64,000 bases of DNA, taken from an uncultured Collinsella sp. Its GTDB lineage: Bacteria > Actinomycetota > Coriobacteriia > Coriobacteriales > Coriobacteriaceae. The notes under the pieces were generated by a model. It was not told where the DNA came from. It saw only the letters and a program-made list of their open reading frames with translations, and searched no databases. Position numbers and translations under genes: made by a program. Of this stretch, positions 57,273-64,000 are shown one piece after another (position 1 is the first letter of the stretch; every line of letters starts with the position of its first letter). The stretch lies in contig UQIT01000010.1 of assembly GCA_900541175.1 (NCBI GenBank), positions 1 through 64,000 on the forward strand. Reading direction: 5' to 3'.

Positions 57273-60014
57273 TTACTCGTCGAGGAGATCTTCTGGCATG
57301 TCGTTGCCGTCGCCTAGATCGACAGGGGTTTCTTCGGAAGCAGAGCCGTTTTCTGTGGCTTCGCCTTCGGGCTTTTCCTTGGCTGCCGTCATGCGGGCGA
57401 CAGCGCATACGCGGTCGTTGTCGTCGACGGTCATCATCTTGACGCCCTGGGTGGCGCGGCCAGTCTGGCTGATCTCGTCGGTCTTGACGCGAATGACCGT
57501 CGCGCCCTCCGTCACGATGAATAGCTCGTGCTGCGGGCCCACCGTCTTCATGGCCGCGAGGTTACCCTTACGCTCGGTCATTTGGATGGTGTAGACGCCC
57601 TGGCCGCCGCGATTCTGCTCCGGGTAGTCCGCAACCGGCGTGCGCTTGCCGTAGCCGCGCTCGGTGATGACAAACAGATCGCCGTTGCCGTTAGTGACTT
57701 CCATGCCCAGAACGCTCACGCCGTCCTTCATGCCGATACCGCGAACGCCGCTGGTATCGCGGCCGGTAGCGCGCACCTGCTCCTCGGAGAACATGATTGC
57801 CTTGCCCGCGGTGGTGGCCAGGATAATCTTGTCGCCCTCGCGTACGCGGCGCACGTTCAGCAGCGCGTCGTCGTCACGCAGGTTGATAGCGATCAGGCCG
57901 TCGCGACGGCTGCGGTCATATGCGCTCATCACGGTCTTCTTGACCATGCCGCTCTTGGTGGCAAACATCAGGTACTCGTCGGCCGGGAACTCGCGGCAGC
58001 TGATGACGCTCGCGATCTTCTCGCCCTCCTCGAAAGGCAGCAAGTTGACGATCGCGGTACCGCGTGCCTGGCGCGTACCTACCGGCAGCTCGTGCACCTT
58101 CAGGCGATAGACCTTGCCCTTGCTCGAGAAGAACAGCACGTACTCGTGCGTGGACGCGATGAACATCTCATCGATAACGTCGTCCTCTTTGAGGTTGACG
58201 CCCGACACGCCCTTGCCGCCGCGCTTTTGGGCGCGGTAGGCGGCAACCGGGATACGCTTAACGTAGCCGGTGTGGGTGATGGTCACGACCATATCCTCGT
58301 CGGCGATGAGGTCCTCGACATCCAGGTCCTTCTCAACCTGGCTGATCTCGGTGCGGCGCTTGTCGCCAAACTTCTTGGAGATCTCGCGCATCTCTTCCTT
58401 GATGACGCCCAGGATTTTCTCCTCATGCGCCAGCAGGTCCTCGTAGTAGGCGATAGCGCGGCGCAGGCCGTCCAACTCTTCTTGGATCTTGTCGCGCTCC
58501 AGGCCGGTCAGGCGGCGCAGCTTCATCTCGAGGATGGCCGTGGTCTGCTCGGGCGTAAAGCCAAAGCGCTCGATCAAGCGGCTGCTGGCCTCGGAGTCGG
58601 TCTGCGAGGAGCGGATGATGCTAATGACCTCGTCGATATGGTCGAGGGCCATCAAGTAGCCCTCAAGGATATGCGCGCGGGCCTGGGCCTTTTTAAGGTC
58701 GAAGCGGGTGCGGCGAGTGACGACGTCGACCTGGTGGTCGATGTAGTGCTGCAGCATCTCGCGCAGGCTCAGGCATTTGGGAACGCCGTTGACGAGCGCC
58801 AGGTTGTTGGCGCCAAAGGTCGTCTGCAGCGAGGTGTACTTATACAGGTTGTTGAGCACGACCTGCGGAATGACGCCCTTCTTGAGCTCGATGACCAGAC
58901 GGATACCCTTCTGGTTGGACTCATCGCGCATATCCGAGATGCCCTCGATGCGCTTGTCGTTGACGAGCTGGGCGATCTTCTCCTGCAGGGTGCCCTTGTT
59001 GACCATGTAGGGAATCTCGGTAAAGACCAGGCGGCTGCGGCCGGTCTTGGTGGACTCCACATGTGCCTTGGCACGCACGGTAATGGAGCCGCGGCCGGTC
59101 TCGTAACTCTGCTTAATGCCGGCGCTGCCCATGATGATGGCGCCGGTGGGGAAGTCCGGACCGGGCATGATCTGCATGAGCTCGTCGACGGTGGCGTCGG
59201 GGTTGTCGATCAGGTAGCAGGTGGCCTCGATCGCCTCGGTGAGGTTATGCGGGGCGATGTTGGTGGCCATGCCGACGGCGATGCCCTGGCTGCCGTTGAC
59301 CAGCAGGTTGGGGAAGCGCGCAGGCAGCGCCACGGGCTCGGCGAGCGATTCGTCGTAGTTGGGTTGCCAGTCGACGGTATCCTTCTGCAAGTCACGCAGC
59401 AGTTCCATGGCGGGCTTTGCCAGACGGCTCTCGGTGTAACGCATGGCCGCCGCGCCGTCGCCGTCGATGTTGCCGAAGTTGCCGTGACCATCGATGAGCG
59501 GCGTGCGCATGGAGAACCACTGCGCCAGGCGGACCATGGCCTCGTAGACCGCGGAATCGCCGTGCGGGTGGTACTTACCGATAACTTCGCCGACCGTCCA
59601 GGCCGACTTCTTGTGTGGGCGGTTGGGGTAGATGCCGCTCTCGTTCATCGCGTACAGAATGCGGCGGTGCACCGGCTTTAAGCCATCGCGCACGTCCGGC
59701 AGGGCGCGCGCCGTGATGACCGACATCGAGTACTCGATGAACGACTGTTTCATCTCACGGCCGAACTCCGAAATCTGGAGCTGGCCGCCGTTGATATCCT
59801 CGCCGGCCGAGGCGCCACGGTCGACTTCGCCAAAGCTCTCCTCGAGCTCGGCGTCGTCGTCCTCTTCCTCATCATCATCGGCATCGGGGTTATAGGCGTC
59901 CGGGTCGCCGTCCTCGCCCTGCTCAGCACGGGCAAGCAGGCGCTTCAGATCGTCGGGCATGCCGGCGTCGCCGGCCTCGTCCATACCCTCGTTGTTGTTG
60001 ATATCGTCTGCCAC
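57273..60014 (-). CDS. gyrA: DNA gyrase subunit A with acidic N-terminal extension
   Basis: Breakage-reunion subunit of gyrase. 913 residues from a GTG at 60014 (AGAGGAGGTAAC before it). The first 75 or so residues are an unusual acidic extension (Asp/Glu-rich, containing DADDDEEEDDDAELEES) ahead of the normal start EFGREMKQSFIEYSMSVI. The catalytic Tyr is Tyr193 (MRYTESRL), equivalent to E. coli Tyr122. Quinolone-region positions equal to Ser83 and Asp87 are Ser154 and Glu158 (HGDSAVYEAM), the unmutated pattern. The C-terminal wrapping domain has the GyrA box QKRGGKG. It is 11 bp downstream of gyrB. Confidence 0.96.
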   Translation of the reverse strand: MADDINNNEGMDEAGDAGMPDDLKRLLARAEQGEDGDPDAYNPDADDDEEEDDDAELEESFGEVDRGASAGEDINGGQLQISEFGREMKQSFIEYSMSVITARALPDVRDGLKPVHRRILYAMNESGIYPNRPHKKSAWTVGEVIGKYHPHGDSAVYEAMVRLAQWFSMRTPLIDGHGNFGNIDGDGAAAMRYTESRLAKPAMELLRDLQKDTVDWQPNYDESLAEPVALPARFPNLLVNGSQGIAVGMATNIAPHNLTEAIEATCYLIDNPDATVDELMQIMPGPDFPTGAIIMGSAGIKQSYETGRGSITVRAKAHVESTKTGRSRLVFTEIPYMVNKGTLQEKIAQLVNDKRIEGISDMRDESNQKGIRLVIELKKGVIPQVVLNNLYKYTSLQTTFGANNLALVNGVPKCLSLREMLQHYIDHQVDVVTRRTRFDLKKAQARAHILEGYLMALDHIDEVISIIRSSQTDSEASSRLIERFGFTPEQTTAILEMKLRRLTGLERDKIQEELDGLRRAIAYYEDLLAHEEKILGVIKEEMREISKKFGDKRRTEISQVEKDLDVEDLIADEDMVVTITHTGYVKRIPVAAYRAQKRGGKGVSGVNLKEDDVIDEMFIASTHEYVLFFSSKGKVYRLKVHELPVGTRQARGTAIVNLLPFEEGEKIASVISCREFPADEYLMFATKSGMVKKTVMSAYDRSRRDGLIAINLRDDDALLNVRRVREGDKIILATTAGKAIMFSEEQVRATGRDTSGVRGIGMKDGVSVLGMEVTNGNGDLFVITERGYGKRTPVADYPEQNRGGQGVYTIQMTERKGNLAAMKTVGPQHELFIVTEGATVIRVKTDEISQTGRATQGVKMMTVDDNDRVCAVARMTAAKEKPEGEATENGSASEETPVDLGDGNDMPEDLLDE

Positions 60015-60025
60015 GTTACCTCCTC

Positions 60026-62056
60026 TTAAGCGTCAAGGAAACGCGCGTCATGCGCATGTTTTTCAATGTACTCGCGGCGATAGCCGACCTCGGAACCCAT
60101 CAGCTCGCGCACGGCGCGGTCCGCCACCACGGCGTCCTCGATCGACACACGCTGCAGGATGCGGGTCTTGGGGTCCATCGTCGTCGAGGCAAGCTGCTTG
60201 GGGTCCATCTCGCCCAGGCCCTTGTAGCGCTGGACGGTATAGCCCTTGCGCTTTTTGGTGATCTTGCCGTCCTTGGCCTTGCCGTCCTCGTCGTTATCGT
60301 CGGGGTTCAGGCCCAGGCTCTGGATGGTGTCGCGCAGGATCTCGTCTTCGGGCTGGCGGCCGTTGGGATACACGTAGTGAATCTTGTTGCGCACCTTAAT
60401 GCCAAAGATGGGCGGGCAGGCAACATAGACGTAGCCGGCATCGATCAGCGGACGCATGTACTTGTAGAAGAACGTCAGCAGCAGGATGCGGATATGCGCA
60501 CCGTCGACGTCTGCATCGGTCATGATGATGATCTTGTGGTAGCGCGCCTTGGTGATATCGAAATCGCCGCCGTCGCCGGCACTCGTCGTGACGCCGCAGC
60601 CGATCGCGGTAATCAGCGACTGGATGGTGTCACTCGAGAACGCGCGATGGTCACCAACGCGTTCGACATTCAAAATCTTGCCGCGCAGGGGCAGAATCGC
60701 CTGGATGTCTCGGCGACGGCCGTCCTTGGCCGAACCGCCTGCCGAGTCGCCCTCTACGATGAAGAGCTCGGTCAGCTCGGCATCGCGCACCGAGCAGTCG
60801 GCGAGCTTACCGGGCAGGGACGCCGTCTCGAGCAGGCTCTTGCGACGGGTCGCTTCGCGCGCCTTGCGGGCGGCGTTGCGGGCCTTGCATGCCTGCTGGG
60901 CCTTCTTGACGATCTCGCGAGCGGGCTTGGGATGCTCCTCGAGGTAATCGGCGAGGCCGTCGGTCACGATCTTGAGCGTCAGCGCGCGCATATAGGAGCT
61001 GCCGAGCTTGGCCTTGGTCTGGCCCTCAAATTGCGGGTCGGGCAGCTTGACCGAAATAACGGCCGAAAGGCCCTCGCGCACATCGTCGCCGGTCAGGTTG
61101 GCGTCTTTTTCCTTGAGCAGGTTCTGTTTGCGCGCGTAGTCGTTGATCACACGGGTGAGCGCGGTGCGGAAGCCCTCAAGGTGCATGCCGCCCTCGGGGG
61201 TGTAGATGTCGTTGGCAAACGACATGACGTTCTCGCCGTAACCGCTATTCCACTGCAGGGAAACCTCGACCTCGCCCATCTTGGTCACAGGCGCGTCCGG
61301 GTCCGATTTGCCCTCGATGTAGATGGGCTCCTTAAAGGCCTCGGGGACGTCCTTGCCCTCGTTGAGGAACTTGACGAAGTCGATGATGCCGCCCTCGTAG
61401 CAAAACTCCTCCACGTGGGGAGCCGCCTCGCGCTCGTCGGTCAGCACGATCTTGAGGTTCTTATTGAGGAACGCCGTCTCCTGCAGACGGTTGTGCAGCG
61501 TATCGAAATCGTAGATGCAGGTCTCGAAGATCTCGTCGTCGGGCCAGAAGGTGACGGTGGTACCCGTCGAATCCGAGGTGCCCACGACCTCCATCTTCTT
61601 GACGGTCTTGCCGCGCGAGAACTCCATCTCGTAGGTGTTGCCATCGCGACGAACCTGAACGACCACGCGCTTGGACAGTGCGTTGACGACGGAGATGCCC
61701 ACGCCGTGCAGGCCGCCCGAGACCTTATAGGCCGAGTTATCGAACTTACCGCCGGCGTGCAAGATCGTCATGACGACCTCGAGCGTCGGGATCTTTTTAA
61801 CAGGGTGCTCGTCGACGGGGATGCCGCGCCCGTTGTCGACGACCGTGATGGAGTTGTCGGCGTGGACCGTCACCTGGATCTCGGTGCAGAAACCGGCCAT
61901 GGCCTCGTCGACGGAGTTGTCAACGATCTCCCACACCAGGTGATGCAGACCGCTGGCGCTCGTCGAGCCGATATACATGCCCGGGCGCTTACGAACGGCC
62001 TCGAGACCTTCGAGAATCTTAATCTCGCCGCCATCGTAATCGTTTTCGTTTGCCAC
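60026..62056 (-). CDS. gyrB: DNA gyrase subunit B
   Basis: ATPase subunit of gyrase, 676 residues from a GTG at 62056 (AAGGAGG four bases before it). The GHKL ATP site has WEIVDNSVDEAMAG and DNGRGIPVDEH, and GGLHGVGISVVNALS forms the lid. The TOPRIM domain has EGDSAGGSAK, PLRGKILNVE and the metal-binding TDADVDGAHI. The C-terminus has RYKGLGEMDPKQL. An upstream TTG at 62074 would overlap its own ribosome site and is rejected. Gene order is the canonical origin block. Confidence 0.97.
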   Translation of the reverse strand: MANENDYDGGEIKILEGLEAVRKRPGMYIGSTSASGLHHLVWEIVDNSVDEAMAGFCTEIQVTVHADNSITVVDNGRGIPVDEHPVKKIPTLEVVMTILHAGGKFDNSAYKVSGGLHGVGISVVNALSKRVVVQVRRDGNTYEMEFSRGKTVKKMEVVGTSDSTGTTVTFWPDDEIFETCIYDFDTLHNRLQETAFLNKNLKIVLTDEREAAPHVEEFCYEGGIIDFVKFLNEGKDVPEAFKEPIYIEGKSDPDAPVTKMGEVEVSLQWNSGYGENVMSFANDIYTPEGGMHLEGFRTALTRVINDYARKQNLLKEKDANLTGDDVREGLSAVISVKLPDPQFEGQTKAKLGSSYMRALTLKIVTDGLADYLEEHPKPAREIVKKAQQACKARNAARKAREATRRKSLLETASLPGKLADCSVRDAELTELFIVEGDSAGGSAKDGRRRDIQAILPLRGKILNVERVGDHRAFSSDTIQSLITAIGCGVTTSAGDGGDFDITKARYHKIIIMTDADVDGAHIRILLLTFFYKYMRPLIDAGYVYVACPPIFGIKVRNKIHYVYPNGRQPEDEILRDTIQSLGLNPDDNDEDGKAKDGKITKKRKGYTVQRYKGLGEMDPKQLASTTMDPKTRILQRVSIEDAVVADRAVRELMGSEVGYRREYIEKHAHDARFLDA

Positions 62057-62103
62057 ACGTCCTCCTTCAGTCAAGAAAATGTGTACAGCCTTACTAGTTT
62101 ATC

Positions 62104-62133
62104 GTAAAAAAATACCCTCGGGAACGAGGGTAT
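62104..62133 (-). terminator. Terminator between the DciA-like gene and gyrB
   Basis: ATACCCTCG pairs exactly with CGAGGGTAT over 4 bases, with a T-run on the minus strand, so gyrBA should have its own promoter in the 100 bp gap. Confidence 0.8.
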
Positions 62134-62161
62134 TTGGCTCTACAAGGCCACCAGATGCGAT

Positions 62162-62725
62162 TTAAGGCTCTTTTTTGCTTTGCACGCCCTTGGCCCACTC
62201 GGCACTGGCTCTCATGGCGTTCTCGAGGGCCTCGCGCAGTTTTTGGTCTTCGATGGGCGCCACTTGGCGCTCAATCTCGGTGCGCTCGGCCTCGCTGAGG
62301 TCGGCGTGCGGGGCCGGCGGGCGCTCGGTCGTCGCCGGGCGCAGGCGCTGCTTGGCGGCGGGTGGCGTGTGACCGGGCGCGGTGGTTTTGAACACCAGGC
62401 CGTCCACATGCGCACCGGCGCGCTCCATGCGCGCGCGGATGATCTCGCGCAACAGCGTCATTTCCTGCGTCCACGAGGGCGAGTCGAGATATACCAGCAG
62501 CTCATTGGACTCGGGCAGGTAACGCAGCCCCGTCACATGCCGCCCCTCGCGCGTGCCCGAGCACACCGCGTTCCACGCGCGATAGACCGCGCGCGACTCC
62601 TCGGCAGCCTCCATCTGCGCACGGCGCTCAGGGGTCGCAGCCGCCAGGATGCGTTGGCGCTCTGCGTTCAAAAAGCCACTGAAGGCGACCGTTTCGCTCT
62701 CGCGCTCGTAATTAGCACGTCTCAC
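62162..62725 (-). CDS. DUF721 / DciA-like protein
   Basis: 187 residues from a GTG at 62725 that overlaps the recF stop by 14 bp. The central domain (ESRAVYRAWNAVCSGTREGR to TWTQEM-like LDSPSWTQEMTLLREIIRARM) is the DUF721 fold shared with DciA, the common bacterial loader or regulator of DnaB helicase. The C-terminal third is Pro/Ala/Glu-rich and probably disordered, then helical. Position after recF is typical for actinobacteria. The role at replication initiation is inferred from the family and from dnaB being in the same window. Confidence 0.82.
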   Translation of the reverse strand: MRRANYERESETVAFSGFLNAERQRILAAATPERRAQMEAAEESRAVYRAWNAVCSGTREGRHVTGLRYLPESNELLVYLDSPSWTQEMTLLREIIRARMERAGAHVDGLVFKTTAPGHTPPAAKQRLRPATTERPPAPHADLSEAERTEIERQVAPIEDQKLREALENAMRASAEWAKGVQSKKEP

Positions 62726-63818
62726 CCATGCTCACCACCTTGGCTCGATCAAGCAGGTCATCGGTAAAGTACCCCAGGTTGGTCGTGGTTATGACCGTCT
62801 GGATATCATCGCCGATCAGCCGCAGGAAAGCACCGCGGCGTTCGCCGTCGAGTTCGCTCATCACGTCGTCCAAAAGCAGCAATGGGGCGGTGCCCAGGAC
62901 ATCGCGAGCCACGGCCACCTCCGCCACCTTCCAGGCCAGAACCAACGTTCGCTGCTGACCTTGGCTGGCAAATGAACGGGCGGAGCGACCCGCCACGGTA
63001 AACTCAATCTCATCGCGATGCGGTCCCACCAACGTCACGCCGCGGCGAATTTCCTCGTCGGCGTGCTCATCAAGGGCAGCCAGCATGCGCTCGTACGCCC
63101 AGCCCTTCAGCTCTTCGCGATCTTCGACCTGGGGCAAATCCCCCAGCGTGGACGTATAGGTCACGTTGGCAGCCTCACCGGATGCCACTTGCCCGTAGGC
63201 AGCGCGCACATGGCCCGCCAGCCGGTCGAGCAGGGCCAACCGGTGCACAAGCAGAGCCGAGCCCGCGCGGGCAATCGAATCATTCCACGCGCCGAGCATC
63301 TCGCGGCAGCACCAGGTCTCCTTGAGTAAGGCGTTACGCTGGGTCACGCAGCGCCCATAGGTGCTCGCAAGATCGGCATAGCGTGCGCTCAGTTGCATGC
63401 CAAAGTCATCGAGGGCGGCGCGACGCACACTGGCGCCTCGCTTAACCATGTCCAGATGGTCGGGGCAAAACAGCACGCTCGGCAGAACCCCGCGCACACC
63501 GGCGGCAGAGCATCTCTTGCCGTTGCGGCTAAACGAGCGCTTACCGTCCCCCGCGCTCAATCCCATATCAAGCACGCGGCCGTCGCCCTCGAGCCTCAGC
63601 TCGACCTTGCACGAGCCCACGCCGTCATGGACGAGCTCGGCTGCGGTCGGATGCCTAAACGAGGCGCCGCTCGTCAGCAGCTGCAGCGCCTCTATGAGAT
63701 TGGTCTTTCCCGCCGCGTTGGGTCCCGCAAGTATCGTCACGCCCTCGTCCAGGGCAAGGCGATAGCTATCGAAGCTGCGGTAGTGCGCGACGGAAAGATC
63801 GCGGGCGAACATGGTCAT
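62712..63818 (-). CDS. recF: DNA replication and repair protein RecF
   Basis: SMC-like ATPase that helps load RecA at gaps. 368 residues with Walker A AGPNAAGKT (31-39), the signature-like SFASQGQQRTLVLAWK and Walker B LLLLDDVMSELD near the C-terminus. ATGs at 63818 and 63812 are both possible. The end overlaps the DciA-like gene and the start lies 9 bp past the dnaN stop, so dnaN, recF and the DUF721 gene form one unit. Confidence 0.96.
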   Translation of the reverse strand: MTMFARDLSVAHYRSFDSYRLALDEGVTILAGPNAAGKTNLIEALQLLTSGASFRHPTAAELVHDGVGSCKVELRLEGDGRVLDMGLSAGDGKRSFSRNGKRCSAAGVRGVLPSVLFCPDHLDMVKRGASVRRAALDDFGMQLSARYADLASTYGRCVTQRNALLKETWCCREMLGAWNDSIARAGSALLVHRLALLDRLAGHVRAAYGQVASGEAANVTYTSTLGDLPQVEDREELKGWAYERMLAALDEHADEEIRRGVTLVGPHRDEIEFTVAGRSARSFASQGQQRTLVLAWKVAEVAVARDVLGTAPLLLLDDVMSELDGERRGAFLRLIGDDIQTVITTTNLGYFTDDLLDRAKVVSMGETC

Positions 63819-63827
63819 GGCGCAGCG

Positions 63828-64000
63828 CTAGATGCGGACCGGCATGACCAGGTACAGGTAGTTGATCTTGTCGTAGGACTTGAAGATGCCCGCCTGCGAG
63901 TAGCTCTTGAGCTCCAGCGTGATCTCCTTCTCCTTGGACAGGGCATTGAGGCAGCCAAAGATGTAGTGGTAGTTGAAGGCGATGGTGCCCGACTCGCCCT
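63828..64000 (-). CDS. dnaN: DNA polymerase III beta clamp, C-terminal end only
   Basis: The last 57 codons of the sliding clamp, running off the right edge. The visible part includes GTIAFNYHYIFGCLNAL and ends YLYLVMPVRI, matching the conserved C-terminal strand and tail of DnaN. With recF and gyrBA following, this marks the origin-proximal end of the window; dnaA is expected beyond the edge. Confidence 0.92.
   Translation of the reverse strand, partial: GESGTIAFNYHYIFGCLNALSKEKEITLELKSYSQAGIFKSYDKINYLYLVMPVRI

Noticed and set aside
57528..59681. Long plus-strand frames opposite gyrA, gyrB, glmU, purA, dnaB and typA
   Set aside because: Same cause: each mirrors a conserved gene and has the biased composition of a shadow frame.
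63828..64000. Replication origin inside the window
   Set aside because: dnaN is still cut by the right edge and no cluster of DnaA boxes was seen; the origin is inferred to lie beyond 64000.

Overview
The window looks like chromosomal DNA of a high-GC coriobacterium, most likely Collinsella. This rests on gene content, base composition and recalled family resemblance; no database was searched. The right end carries the textbook replication-origin neighbourhood read on the minus strand: dnaN (3' end only), recF, a DUF721/DciA-like gene, gyrB and gyrA. dnaA and oriC should therefore lie just beyond position 64000. Most genes are on the minus strand, pointing away from that inferred origin, as expected for leading-strand genes.

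Left to right. 1-6145: partial folP, sirtuin cobB, exonuclease III, two long palindromes, and an ECF vitamin-transporter cluster (S component, fused double ATPase, EcfT). 6318-14080: glmU, prs, a DUF559-like nuclease gene bracketed by two palindromes, pth, and an NfnA/NfnB-like flavoprotein pair. 14208-20665: a cytidylate-kinase-like gene, a four-gene polar amino-acid ABC transporter, yqeY, a parvulin foldase and a lone PTS IIA. 20818-43080: a nucleotide-synthesis and replication block (purN, purM, purF, purE, carB, carA, purD, purA, dnaB and rplI-rpsR-ssb-rpsF), interrupted by a CmpB-family membrane protein, a MoaE-like protein, a class B sortase, an ABC exporter and a NUDIX hydrolase. 43585-47228: two tRNA-Ser genes, a frameshifted DUF559-like gene bracketed by inverted palindromes, a TRIC-type channel and a bactofilin-like membrane protein. 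47450-52760: two large sortase-anchored surface proteins, probably a pilus or adhesin pair. 53186-64000: typA, small hypothetical genes, a bifunctional-nuclease gene, tRNA-Ile/Ala/Ile and the gyrase-recF-dnaN block.

The most unusual content is non-coding. The window holds about ten long palindromic elements, with near-perfect arms of 15-36 bp around a nested core, plus many short REP-like hairpins whose loops resemble GGGACAG or TGTCCC. Two of the long-palindrome families sit as a pair, one on each side of a single DUF559/Vsr-like PD-(D/E)XK protein gene (9.0-10.7 kb and 43.9-45.2 kb). The two proteins are distant homologues of each other. This repeated arrangement of one nuclease-like gene between two copies of its own palindrome resembles the RAYT-REP relationship, but with an unrelated enzyme fold. 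It is the best candidate here for an undescribed system, either a mobile element or a palindrome-processing nuclease.

Starts were chosen by Shine-Dalgarno spacing where several were possible. Several genes use GTG or TTG (gyrA, gyrB, the DciA-like gene, purD and the 47.5 kb surface protein). Promoters and terminators are listed only where the bases are readable; all are predictions.
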